From NCBI GenBank assembly GCA_950295325.1, contig OX485809.1:10850001-10914000 (forward strand): DNA of 64,000 nt. The letters run 5' to 3'. The notes under the pieces were generated by a model. That model did no database searches. It saw only the letters and a list, made by a program, of their open reading frames with translations, and was not told the DNA's origin. Below, in pieces: positions 22,227 to 32,370 of the stretch. The number at the start of each line of letters is the position of its first letter. Positions within the stretch are counted from its first letter, which is position 1. A program made the translations under genes and the position numbers. This DNA is from Polytrichum commune (lineage: Eukaryota > Streptophyta > Polytrichopsida > Polytrichales > Polytrichaceae).

Positions 22227-22526
22227 TTAGTTTATCGCCATTAAGTCTTCCTTGTCGCTTGATGAATCTTCTTTGTCGAGCATTTTTGAGGAGTCCAAGG
22301 CTGCCATGGTTTTGGTGAGGGCTTGTCGGAGTGTAGCCATCTTTTTTTTGAGTCCCCTAGCTGCTTTTTCTGCCGCGTACGTTGCAAAGTTTTTCGCTTG
22401 GCTTGTTAAGCGAGTCTCCATGGTTTGCATCTCATCTCTCACTATAGCAGTCCCTTTGGCCACAGCTTCCTCAACCATTTGGTGTATGTCTTTCTTTCTT
22501 AGTCCATTGGATGGGGCATTTTCCAT
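22227..22526 (-). CDS. Small coiled-coil ORF, possible LINE ORF1
   Basis: Ninety-nine codons starting MENAPSNGLRKKDIHQ. The middle is Ala/Lys/Glu-rich and helical with heptad-like spacing, followed by a lysine-rich patch and an acidic tail (KEDSSSDKEDL). It lies just upstream (minus strand) of the low-complexity LINE region. Its position and coiled-coil character fit an ORF1-type RNA-binding trimer, but no RRM or zinc knuckle is visible. It may instead be the 5' end of a single long reading frame. Confidence 0.5.
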   Translation of the reverse strand: MENAPSNGLRKKDIHQMVEEAVAKGTAIVRDEMQTMETRLTSQAKNFATYAAEKAARGLKKKMATLRQALTKTMAALDSSKMLDKEDSSSDKEDLMAIN

Positions 22527-22569
22527 GTGTGGAGGGCCACCTTCAACCTTCCAGCCTCAGACAGTGTAA

Positions 22570-23969
22570 CCCGCTGCTGAACCGGTTTACATGGAAGTTA
22601 CTCCCACCAAAATTAGATCTTCTCTCTAAGTCTCGTGAAGGTGTTTGCATTCTTCTGTGTCTCAATCCCGTAACATATAGTTCCAATGTACTTATAAATT
22701 CTCTAGGAGTAGTTGATCTAAGTTCACAAGTTTATGTTCCCCGAAAGCGTCCTTAACCAGAAACACGTAAATGCATTCTCAATATCTCTTAATAAATTTC
22801 TAATGAATTCTTAATGTGTAAGTGCCTTTAGAACTCAAGATAATGTTTCCTCAAAAGTGTAATGTCACGGTTAAGTGTTACGAGGGAAAACGCTCCTATA
22901 CAATATCTTTCATGGTTGAAAACATTCACAATCCTATTTATCCATTCAAGTTCTTATAACATATCTCTCGTTCCTTTCAAGTCTTCAAGCATCTTGCCCA
23001 ACTTCTCTATAAGGCAAGCATACTCCCTCGCTAAGTCAAAACAACCTAATTCATAGAATGTTCTTCATTTTACTCTCTTAGAATATTTTATCATTCCCGT
23101 AAGTCTAATAACTTCTAGGATCACTCCCCATTATTTCATGGTTCGAATGTCCATTCAATTATCTCAATCCAAGTCACGCTATCCAATTTACGCAAGCATA
23201 TACCCTTGCTAAATTAGATCTCTCGGGTGCCTATTTGGTTATGTTTACGGCCGTGAATTAAATCCTTAGTCATCCACCTCAAATTCCCTTTCTCATGTTC
23301 AAAATCTAACCTCAAGGAAGAATAATATCTCTCAAATTCCTTAGGGCATCTCACTAAGATATGGCTTAAGTAATCCCTTCATGTATCCCTCAATTCCTTA
23401 CTCATTGCCCCTTAAGTTATTCTTAGATTGATATGAGGTAAAGGTTCGATATGAGGTCTTGATATAAAGGTATGATGTGGCGGTACATTGATTTGCCTAA
23501 TTGACGAATCCTCTCCCTCTTATGATTATGCTCCTACGTCATGCGGAGATGTAGCTCCAACAACTCAAGTACGAATGATGGTTAGGTATGTAGACAATGT
23601 AATATCCTTTTTAAGCTCAAGTGTAATTACATTCATCAATCAATTCCAATCATGTTACATATAAGTTACTTCTCTTAATCGTTTCCTTCGGTGAATTTGT
23701 GTCCACTTTCCTAAGGTCCTTGAAGTTCCCGCAACTCCAAAATCATGTGGCCTCCTCGGTAATTTTAGTTTATTTTCTAAGTCTTTAATCGTCCCGCGTC
23801 GGCATGGAAATCCCAACCTCGCCCGCTTGAGTAATAATACTTGGCGAGTTCGATTCGTTGCTGCGGTTGATCGTATTGTTTCCACGAACGTTCTTAAGTC
23901 CGAATGCCCTTCGGTGCCTCACGTCTCGGATTAATTCTCTAATTCCTAAGCTAATTAATCACCATAGGT
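22570..23969. other. No supported gene
   Basis: AT-rich sequence with only short unconvincing frames. No repeat boundary or RNA gene was recognised. It probably includes old transposon or LTR remnants. Confidence 0.5.
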
Positions 23970-24086
23970 GCCTCACGTCTCAACAAAGTCCGAGTTCAGA
24001 CACTCATGCCTCACGTCTCAACAATAGTCCGAGTTCGGACGCTCAAGCCTCACGTCTCAACAAAGTCCGAGGTCCGGACACTCATG
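23970..24086 (+). repeat. 38-bp tandem repeat, three copies
   Basis: The unit begins GCCTCACGTCTCAACAAAGT and continues CCGAGTTC(A/G)GACACTCAT; starts at 23970, 24008 and 24047. A partial fourth copy begins near 23918. Confidence 0.85.
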
Positions 24087-24497
24087 TATAATATTCGGGA
24101 TGAAATGAAGTGTATTAGGGCCCTCTAGTGGCCTCTTTATATAGTCTTACAAATCTATATTTTTCTAAGATTTTTGTAAATGTTAGTTCGGCTAATTTTA
24201 GCTCTGTATCTAATAATAGCCGAATTGAAATGTCTTTAATCCGTAGAGTTCAAATCTAAATAGTCTAATATGTAAATCCTAATTACATACCTCTTCATAT
24301 CTTTTAGCTACCTAATTGACATGTGTTCTAAAACGGGAATAGGACCGTGTCTCTACATTTCTCAAAATGGTCCTATTTACATTCCCCTAAGTATTCCCGT
24401 CCTATATAACTGGCCCTAAGCCCGGCCCTTAATCCGACTGTCCGTTGGCCCTCACTAGTAAGCTGCCAGCTCGGCTTGAATCTGCCCAGTCTCTCGC

Positions 24498-24597
24498 CAG
24501 CTCGTCTTCCTCTTGCCCAGCTCGTCTTCCTCTTGCCCAGCTCGTCCTCCTCTAGCCCAGCTCGTCCTCCTCTAGCCCAGCTCGTCCTCCTCTAGCT
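24498..24597 (+). repeat. 20-bp tandem repeat, five copies
   Basis: CAGCTCGTCTTCCTCTTGCC twice, then CAGCTCGTCCTCCTCTAGCC three times, with the last base altered. The flanks are weakly related (CCAGTCTCTCG). Confidence 0.9.
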
Positions 24598-24773
24598 GGT
24601 TACGTGGCCGCCCTTAAACCCTAGCCCAGTCACCATCCCCTCCTGGTCCCTCTCCAGTCTTGCGCTGGTAACTCAGTTCTACCTGGCTCCTTCCATTCCG
24701 ACGCCGGTCCCTCAGCTCCGCCATGGTTTCGTAAAACCCTTCGACTTCATCCTGTTGTTTCTTGAGAGTGTCT

Positions 24774-25382
24774 CTACACCATGGCTTCTACGGTGTTTGC
24801 TAATGCGGTGTTCATATCATTAAAGCCTAGTCGTGTAAGCTCCTCTCCCGAAGGTTTAAATATTCCATCTAAGCTTTTTGGGTGAGGAGCAAATTCGACG
24901 TATTTATTACATATTTTGTGATTCTTTTTTACAAATTTTTTATAGACAGCCGCACTTAAACATTGCACATTGCATACACCGGTGAGTTTGCCTTTGTCAT
25001 CCGTTTTAAAGAAGATGTTTAAGACGTTTTTCTCACCCATGCATGCCCTTATTTCGGTTTCAAGGACCTCTTTAGGCTTTAATCTATTTAATTTTTTTGC
25101 AATGAGGATGAGTGCATTCTTTTTAGCTAAGTCGTCGCCCGTGGGTTTTCCTATCGTAACATCAATGCTTTCATGCCCGAATGTTATTTTGTTCTTTCTT
25201 ATATTTTCTACTTGTTCTAGGCTAGTTGCAACGATCCAAACAAAGTTGTGACTTTCCCCTTTTCGCACATGGGTAATTTCAAAATTGTGCCCTCTATGAA
25301 ATCCTTCATTTACCACTTCATCAAATACTTTGTACCATGTCTCATCTTTGATGCTATCAGTGGTAATTTTGACTGATAACAT
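24774..25382 (-). CDS. Hypothetical 202-aa ORF, possible retroelement gag/ORF1 C-terminal half
   Basis: Starts MLSVKITTDSIKDETW. Two alternating beta/alpha segments (FVWIVATSLEQVENIRKN; GVCNVQCLSAAVYKKFVK) look like RRM-type or gag-like folds, but no diagnostic motif allows a firm call. It begins 22 bp after the stop of the upstream ORF (25404) in another frame, and the upstream ORF has no natural C-terminus. The two are probably one protein split by a frameshift or joined by programmed frameshifting. No pol gene follows. Confidence 0.45.
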   Translation of the reverse strand: MLSVKITTDSIKDETWYKVFDEVVNEGFHRGHNFEITHVRKGESHNFVWIVATSLEQVENIRKNKITFGHESIDVTIGKPTGDDLAKKNALILIAKKLNRLKPKEVLETEIRACMGEKNVLNIFFKTDDKGKLTGVCNVQCLSAAVYKKFVKKNHKICNKYVEFAPHPKSLDGIFKPSGEELTRLGFNDMNTALANTVEAMV

Positions 25383-25403
25383 CTCGCTTGAGGCAATGGT
25401 GTC

Positions 25404-26426
25404 TTAAGACTTACAAATTTTACCTCTGTGCAATTTATTATCCGGGAGCCGGATAATAAATGGCCTAAGTCCTTGAAGCATGGGAATACCGTCTTCTTGT
25501 ATATTTTTTAAGTGTATTTTAGTGTGTCCCAACCATTGCTTGCCTCCATGTGTGCACATTATAGCGATTGGATCACTTATATCATCACCTAGAGGGATTC
25601 TCATTTCATTCATCCTCTTGGTGATGTTTATAAGTGCTTCCTCTTTGGGAATAATCATCTCATCTAACTCAAAGAATATAGCTACGTGGTAATCCATTGC
25701 AAAGCCATCACAAGTTTCTATCTCTGAAGGAATTTGTGTGTGATGATAGTTTTGTTTACCTAGGTTGTTCATACTAGGCCATAATTCTTGAGGTACATAC
25801 GGGTATGAAACAACACTATCCTGGCATTCTAATGTTTCTCCTTCATACATGCCCATTTTGACTAGCTCACTAACACTCTTATGATTTTCTTTTGCTAGTT
25901 TGTTGCTTGCATTCAAAGCATTCATTGCTTTGAATCCAAGCCACAACGGAAGGGATTTTCCTTGTGTGCTAGACCGATTTTTAGTTTTGTCTATAATAGT
26001 TAGGCATGCATTACTTGATGTCCTCTTTTTTGTTTGAGTTACTTCCATATCTTTTACCCCATCCAATGACTTTTCAAGACTACGAGCATATGCCATTCTG
26101 CAAAAGTAAAGTATGTTGTTATTGCATGTTTTTGATATATTTTCTTTGCTCCTCAACCCATTTCCTTTCCACTTATAAATAAGTGGGCTTTGTAGGGGGG
26201 GTATTAGGAAGATGTTATTATTTATGTGTGTGTGTTGCTTACTATCATTGACAAAATACCATGCAATTCGGTTAGATGTTCCTTTAAATGTAGCTTTAGC
26301 AGTAAAACATGCTTGTGCATAACATTTCCATAGAGTGTGAGAGAGGACGCTGTGAGAGTTGTTCCAATATAGTGTGGTAATGAGCAACCACATGAGAACA
26401 AGGCATGATGTGGTTGCAACCTTCAT
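25404..26426 (-). CDS. Hypothetical ORF, probable N-terminal partner of the 24774-25382 frame
   Basis: The frame is open from 26426. A good acceptor (TTACTTTTGCAG) at about 26098 just before ATGGCATATGCTCG suggests the conserved part starts at about 26096 (MAYARSLEKS). Upstream codons, with a hydrophobic MKVATTSCLVLMWLL start, may be intronic or a separate leader. The main part has a basic segment, a helical segment (KAMNALNASNKLAKENHKS) and an acidic beta-rich part with GKQWLGHTKIHLKN. I do not recognise the family; a retroelement structural protein is a guess. Confidence 0.4.
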   Translation of the reverse strand: MKVATTSCLVLMWLLITTLYWNNSHSVLSHTLWKCYAQACFTAKATFKGTSNRIAWYFVNDSKQHTHINNNIFLIPPLQSPLIYKWKGNGLRSKENISKTCNNNILYFCRMAYARSLEKSLDGVKDMEVTQTKKRTSSNACLTIIDKTKNRSSTQGKSLPLWLGFKAMNALNASNKLAKENHKSVSELVKMGMYEGETLECQDSVVSYPYVPQELWPSMNNLGKQNYHHTQIPSEIETCDGFAMDYHVAIFFELDEMIIPKEEALINITKRMNEMRIPLGDDISDPIAIMCTHGGKQWLGHTKIHLKNIQEDGIPMLQGLRPFIIRLPDNKLHRGKICKS

Positions 26427-26879
26427 TTTTAATCTAACCTAACAATAACTAACAATTCTAAGTGCCTATTACTAACATTCTATCTCCTATCTTTGACAAA
26501 GAATTATTATGTGATTGATTCTACTTCTAGAAAACACAAGTGATATGTGTCTAACTAGTTTATTAGGTATGTGTCTAAAAGAATTATCTTAGTTTATGTG
26601 TGTATATTCTATGTGCCTAAGTATGTGACTACTTGTTACTAATTCTAATAAATCAGAAGTGGTGTGTGCTTAACTAGTTCTTATGTGTGTGCTTCTAAGT
26701 GTCTAAGTGTGTGTCTGCTTATGAAATTAAAGAGAATTTGTTTGTTAATTATGTGTGTGCTCTAAGTGTCTAGGTGTGTGCTTAGGAGGAGGGTTGAGTG
26801 TTACCTGGTCGGTTTGTTGGGCAGCAAGAATCAGACTTTAGAGTTGCACCTCAGCAGCTACACTCCTCCAAGCTCCTAA
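26427..26879. other. No supported gene
   Basis: AT-rich sequence with repeated GTGTGTGCTTCTAAGTGTC-like phrases at about 26570-26780 that form a loose, degenerate repeat. Confidence 0.4.
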
Positions 26880-26970
26880 CACTTCGGACACAACAACAGT
26901 TCGTATTCCCGCAACAGCTCTTGCTTCCGCAGCAACTCGCGCTCCGGCAGTAGTTCGCACTCCAGCAGCA
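26880..26970 (+). repeat. Short degenerate repeat of CAGTTCG(C/T)(A/G)(C/T)TCCCGCAACAG type
   Basis: Four imperfect units of about 22 bp: cagttcgtattcccgcaa, cagctcttgcttccgcag, caactcgcgctccggcag, tagttcgcactccagcag. Confidence 0.7.
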
Positions 26971-27049
26971 ACTGCTTAATTCTTCATGGCTGCTGCTCGG
27001 TGCTGCCCAATCTTTCGCAACTCCCTTACCCCTTTTCGCAGAGGTTCTG

Positions 27050-27860
27050 TAGATGATCTGCTACGGGAGATGGACTGATTGAGTTTGAGAAAAAGCCGGT
27101 TGCAGTTCCGGACAGTGGTTCCTTCGGCGTTTTCCCTCGGTACTCCCCAGCAGGTGCTTCCAGGTGGATCGATTGAGTTTGAGAAATAGTCGGTTGCAGC
27201 TCTTATACAGTGCTGCTTTCGGCGATTTTCCCTCGGTACTCCCCGGCAGGTGCTTGCAGATGGCCCGATTTGAGTTTTGAGAAATAGCTGGTTGCGGCTC
27301 TTAGACATTGGTTCTTTCGGCGGTTTTCCCTCGGTACTCCCGGCGTGTGCTTGCAGATGGACCGATTTGAGTTTGAGAGATAGCTGGTTGCAGTATCAGG
27401 CAGAGGTTCCTTCGGCGCTTCTCCCTCCGTACTCCCCGGCACGTGCTTGCAGATGGGCCGATTTGAGTTTGAGAGAAAGTTGGTTGCAGTATCAGGCAGA
27501 GGTTCCTTCGGCGATTCTCCCTTGGTACTCCCCGGCAGGTGCTTGCATGTGGACCAATTTGAGTTTGAGAGATAGCTGGTTGCAGTTCAGGCAGTGGTTC
27601 CTTCGGCGATTCTCCCTCGGTACTCCCCGGCAGGTGCTAGCAGATGGGCCGATTTGAGTTTGAGAGATAGCTGGTTGCAGTTCAGTCTTCGGCGATTCTC
27701 CCTCGATGCTCCCCGGCAGGTGCTTACAAATGGATTGATTGAGTTTGAGGAATAGCCGGTTGCAGTTCCAGACAATGGTCCCTTCGACGATTTACCTCAG
27801 AGTCCTCGGCAGGTGCTTACAGGTGGACCAACTAAGTTTGAGAGATAGCCGGTTGGCAGC
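27050..27860 (+). repeat. Tandem array of about nine 94-bp units
   Basis: The unit contains GGCGATTCTCCCTCGGTACT, CCCCGGCAGGTGCTTGCAGA, TGGGCCGATTTGAGTTTGAG and AGATAGCTGGTTGCAGTTC. The CCCCGGCAGGTGC block recurs about every 94-97 bp (near 27141, 27237, 27334, 27430, 27523, 27617, 27702, 27790). Both strands stay open across parts of it because the period keeps frames, so the short ORFs here are probably not genes. Confidence 0.9.
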
Positions 27861-28321
27861 GAGATCCACACTACGGATTTATAACCTTACTTCTGTGTTC
27901 TATCCCTCATCTACTAAGATCCTTCTCTATTCTGTCTCAGCTCAAGTTGTTTGAACTGCCCCTGGTGTGATCTATCTCTGATCTACTGTCCTACCTTCGA
28001 GATCTGCTTCTACTGCTTATCCCGAAATCTGAGTTTTCTGAACTGTCTCTGATGCGATAGATTAGTGGCTGGACTACTAGCGCTCCCAGATTGCTAGCGC
28101 TCCGGAGTCGATACTGGTCTCAAGAACAAAGCTTCTCAGGAGGAGTGAACGAAGAAGTGGAGTATGGTGGCTTGGATCTTTCTCATAAGTACTCGGTGCG
28201 GTAGGCGGGCTCTTGGCTCTTCGGGTTGCCAAGGGACAATGAGGGATGTGGTGACCCGGTGGCTCTCGGGCGGAGGAGCATCATGCTCACGGCATGTCGC
28301 TCCACTCCGCCCTCGTGCCTC
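27861..28321. other. No supported gene
   Basis: Pyrimidine-rich unique sequence between the 94-bp array and the 283-aa ORF. It may be the 3' region of that minus-strand ORF or part of the same repeat-bearing element. Confidence 0.4.
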
Positions 28322-29173
28322 CTAGGGCCTTTGGGTTTTAATGCAATTATTATTCACAACGGTTACCCAAGATTGAGAGTGTATCTCCGATTTATGTTCT
28401 TGGTTTACAGCCAACACAAAGCCCAAAATTGTTTCGGCCTCCATCAACTCGATCTCCGGTCCCAGCTTGTAGGCGACCTTGTCTTCCGCAATCGTTAAAG
28501 CATCGACCTCCTCTTCGTTGATGCACCCATTCCGCTGGTAGAGGTGGAGAATGTATGGGGAGAGAGGAGAGGGTTTCTTGCCGATGTGGGGGATCGATTT
28601 CTCCATCAATTCTTGGATGAGTCGCCCCCAATTGACTGGCCGTGTTCCGGACAATGACCTGAAGATGGTGTTGGCCATCGTAATGCTCAAACTCTTGGGT
28701 TTCTCTGGGTAGAGGATGGGGAGGAGAAATTCTATTACCCTACACTCCCTAGGGTTTCTGCAATCTACCGGATAGAACCCATCCTTCAGATCGTGTTCCC
28801 TGAATTTTCCTACGAAGTAAGTGTCCTTCCGGCTTGCCCACCCTTCTCCCTTCCTCGGCGCGAACCCATAAACATCCGTCCATACTTCTGCAGTCCACTG
28901 TTCCGGAACCTGCCTCATTGTCTTCTCCCACTGATTCCCTCTCTTGAACATAAATTCCCTTAGCATCGCCTCGTTCCGCAGGTTCCAGGGTTTCGCAAGA
29001 AGACCCTCACATCCTATCCGGGTGAGGTCTTCGATTAATTCCCTCATCTCCGGCTCCCGCTTCGGAATGGCGTGCGCTACATTCCTAAGTGGAATTGGAA
29101 TGAACTCATCTTCCTCCCTAACCTTCGGCATCGTGCGACAAACCCTATCCGTCCTAAAATAGAATCTCAGCAA
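28322..29173 (-). CDS. Intact hypothetical 283-aa protein, unrecognised
   Basis: One uninterrupted frame from MLRFYFRTDR; a second candidate start is MPKVREEDEF, 14 codons in. It is charged and soluble-looking, with no signal peptide or membrane segment. Visible blocks are QWTAEVWTDVYGF, KDGFYPVDCRNPRECRVIEF, LLPILYPEKPKSLSITMANT and RPVNWGRLIQELMEKSIPHI. The W/Y-rich, all-helical look recalls transposon-associated plant mobile-domain or gag-like proteins, but I cannot name a family. Its integrity among decayed genes suggests recent origin or selection. Confidence 0.55.
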   Translation of the reverse strand: MLRFYFRTDRVCRTMPKVREEDEFIPIPLRNVAHAIPKREPEMRELIEDLTRIGCEGLLAKPWNLRNEAMLREFMFKRGNQWEKTMRQVPEQWTAEVWTDVYGFAPRKGEGWASRKDTYFVGKFREHDLKDGFYPVDCRNPRECRVIEFLLPILYPEKPKSLSITMANTIFRSLSGTRPVNWGRLIQELMEKSIPHIGKKPSPLSPYILHLYQRNGCINEEEVDALTIAEDKVAYKLGPEIELMEAETILGFVLAVNQEHKSEIHSQSWVTVVNNNCIKTQRP

Positions 29174-30243
29174 TCCAATTGCTGATGATTCGACAAGAAT
29201 TCCTCACCGCTCTTTCTCTCTGCAATGCCGCACGGCGCAAATGGCTTTAAGGGGACAACTTTTTTCCTTAAGTTTGGCTCCTTGAGTTTGGCTCCGTAAC
29301 CGTTTGTGGTAACCGTTTTATTCCCGTACAACTGCCATCATTCTGGCCACTCCGGAACTGGCAGTTATCTAATGGTATTTTTGGTCCGGTTCCGGCTCGG
29401 TTAAAGAGTTTGTTTTAACCATTTTATTGCGCTGGACGGATGTACAAAGACTTATTTCCTAAAATGGCTAAGCTACCTTAGATTCCCCTAACCTAATCAA
29501 AACAAACAAGCTATTTCCCCTCTAAAGTCCGGTTCAGCTGTTAATCCGAAATTTTGTGCATTTACAGGTTCCCACACATCATACTTTGAGTCCGGAATAT
29601 TGAATATGAGTTTGTTTTTCTTGTTTTACATTACTATTCCTCTCTACATTTTGATTGACTCTTAACGTATCGTATACAAAAAACTTTGTAACTACAGTAG
29701 TTGGTGTTGAATAAACAAGCCAAAATTAAAATGACTTAAGAGTCGTTGAGCCAGACAAGTGTGCTCTAATTGGGACGGCAACTTTTAAGCCCTCGTCGCA
29801 ATGGCTAGAAAAGAAGATTATTAGTATTACCTTGTGTATAGCGACAATAACCCATAACTGAGGTTGGACTATATCATGGGTTTAAGTGAGTTTTGGGCTT
29901 GATATGCTAGAGTATTTGTTTTTGACCACAGCCTCTTTACCTTCTTCACAGTGCCTAGTTGAAAGGATGATATTACTATGGACATTGATACATGGACGCG
30001 GATTTCATAATTGACAATACCGTTTGTTCAACCAATTCTTGTTCCTAATCATTGTGCCATTTACAATAAATGATGACATAAAGTATTTGCAACAATTTTC
30101 ACCCTTGAGGCTAAATTAACTCGTTCATGAACAAAAATTAATTGATGACTCGATTATCAAGACCCTTCAAAGCAAGGGATGTATGTTGTCACTACCTTAC
30201 ATAACTCTACAATGGCAATGACATGAGTTTTAATCAAGACAAG

Positions 30244-30287
<44 letters not shown>

Positions 30288-30588
30288 ATGCCACATCAAA
30301 ACTGATTTTAAACTCTTACATTAATCTACCTAGCAATGGTCCTCTTTATAAGTAGACGACTCTAGGCTCTAAAGATTATAAGTTTATATACATGGAAAGA
30401 AATCATACTCACCATGAAATGGATGTAACAAGGATGTAGATGAATAAAGAAAAATAACCATAGTTACAGACATGACCCATGTCTCTAATCCATGATAAAA
30501 TTAGGGTTTACAAAAATTCACCATAGGTAAGAACTCCAATATAAACCCCTAAACCTAAATAGAGCCAATTTTTACCATTCACGCAAGT
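29174..30588. other. No supported gene; AT-rich flank
   Basis: No ORF with protein-like content. The only structured feature is a CT microsatellite. The right end is the insertion site of the chromovirus-like element. Confidence 0.5.
30246..30284 (+). repeat. (CT)n microsatellite
   Basis: About 19 uninterrupted CT dinucleotides. Confidence 0.97.
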
Positions 30589-30593
30589 GAGAG

Positions 30594-31566
30594 TGTCGCA
30601 ACCCTTGCTAGCCCCCCTTGACAATCTTGCCAATTTTCAATTCAAGCAAAGGTTACGAGTGCTAACCCTTCGCATTCCGCCATGCTAATGGATAGCTCCT
30701 CTTACCCCGGACCAATAGTTTATAGGAGGGAACCAACCCTCCTACTTTGCTTTCAGGACTCACTCCTTAATCGGTAACCCATTTCCCCAATGTGGACTTC
30801 CATCCATGGAAGTCCAATCCTATGTTGATCATCGCGTTGCCGGAGCAACACTACAACAACCCGAACCATACTAGGCAACTATGGCCTCACAATAGGCCAA
30901 AGCCCATGGAGGCCTTGCCATTCGGCCTCGGGTGGGTGAGGCCACACCACCTCACCCATATAAGCCTCTAGGACTTTCCACGGGGCCCCTACCCCACCGT
31001 CAACCAACCTCTTGTCTCTCCACCAAGAGTTGGGGCCAAGTGGACATTCTCCCTTAGCCGCTGGGCTAAGAAGCCTCTAGCAGGTTCAGACCATCATAAC
31101 TTCCTTGTATGATGTCCGATGCTAGCAATCAACCACTTCATCTTCATCTACGTTTCACGTAGATGCCGATGGACTCCTCACTTGCCCCATTTGGGCAAGT
31201 TATGAGGACGTTATGCCTCTTTGAACCTTGGCAGTCCCGGGAGTCACTCCCAGGGACTGCTACACCAGGGCGCTGTCCCGGGACAGCGCCCCACTCAAAT
31301 GGCCATAACTCCTAGCTCACACCTCCGATTGAGGTGTTCTTGAGCATTCTAGAATCACCACGCCATGAGCTACGCATAACTCATGGCCTTACCCTTGTGC
31401 ATCCTAGTCTCCGTGGGTGGGAGGCGTTCCCAACGCCCGGGGCCCTCACCCACACTAGGATCACTTGGGCCCTCTCACCAACGGCGCCACAAGTCCCGGG
31501 TGTCACTCCGGGGTCCCCCTTGTGCCCATGGTGTTTCGGCCACTCCTCATGGAGAGGTGCGCGACA
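30594..31566 (-). repeat. LTR of element 1 (downstream LTR in element orientation)
   Basis: Starts TGTCGC and ends GCGACA. It is a chain of short inverted repeats: 30794-30815, 31145-31165, 31181-31199, a perfect 24-bp palindrome at 31268-31291, and 31362-31387. ORFs seen on both strands across it recur in all LTR copies and are not genes. Confidence 0.96.
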
Positions 31567-31578
31567 CTCACCCCCACC
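31567..31578 (-). promoter_or_regulatory. Polypurine tract of element 1
   Basis: The minus strand reads GGTGGGGGTGAG immediately before the LTR. It would prime plus-strand DNA synthesis. An identical tract is in element 2 at 42854-42865. Confidence 0.8.
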
Positions 31579-32370
31579 AAACGGAGTCGATGCCCTCATC
31601 GACTATACTCGTAGTCGGCACACCAATTCTCAAGTTGCCATCCTCTATGGTGCGGCATTGTGTTTACCTTAGGGCGCGACCCCCACAATGCATCTTCAAA
31701 TTTGGCATAGTCCCAAAGGTGTCGTTCCTAGGTGGTCCGTTAGCGACCTTGGATCTCTTATCCAAGGACCTAACCTATACTAGACCCACCTACTTTGGGA
31801 CTCACTTGGGTTGCCCCTCCTTTGGGGCCTCCCCCGTTAGGCTCCATTAGCCTAACGTGACACATCTAGGCGAGACCTCAACGCTTCCACTAAGTTGTCT
31901 CGGTTGGAACTCCGAGATGGCTTTCCATTGTTAAGCCACGCCTCGATCGCACGGGGGTGATGCCAAGTCCCGCCCGACTCGGTTCCCACTTTGCTCTTTC
32001 GAGACATGGGTTCATGACTCCCATGCGCCAACTTTCGTTCGCTCGCGGGTAGCACTTTTATGAGCACGCGCCATCACCTTGTCCCCGCCCGGACAAGCCC
32101 ACAACTAAGAAGTTTCTTGGTTTTATCCAAGGCCCCTCCAAGCCATGGCCCCCAATTACTCGGCTTACCCAACCTAGTTTGGCATGTCTATTCCCCCTCT
32201 TCCATTAACCAAGCACAAGTACAAGACTAGGACCTCATCTCATACTTTTCTCTTTGCACCACTAAAGTTTGGACTTTATTCCCTCAAGCCAAAGATCAAG
32301 TTCATGTTGTGGAATAATTAGCCTCGAAGTTACGTGTGCTACTAGCGTCTCTCCCCCTCACTAAAGGAGA

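Noticed and set aside
27277-27657. ORFs across the 94-bp array as a repeat protein
   Set aside because: Frames are open on both strands with no conserved start and with indels between units; no protein family recognised.
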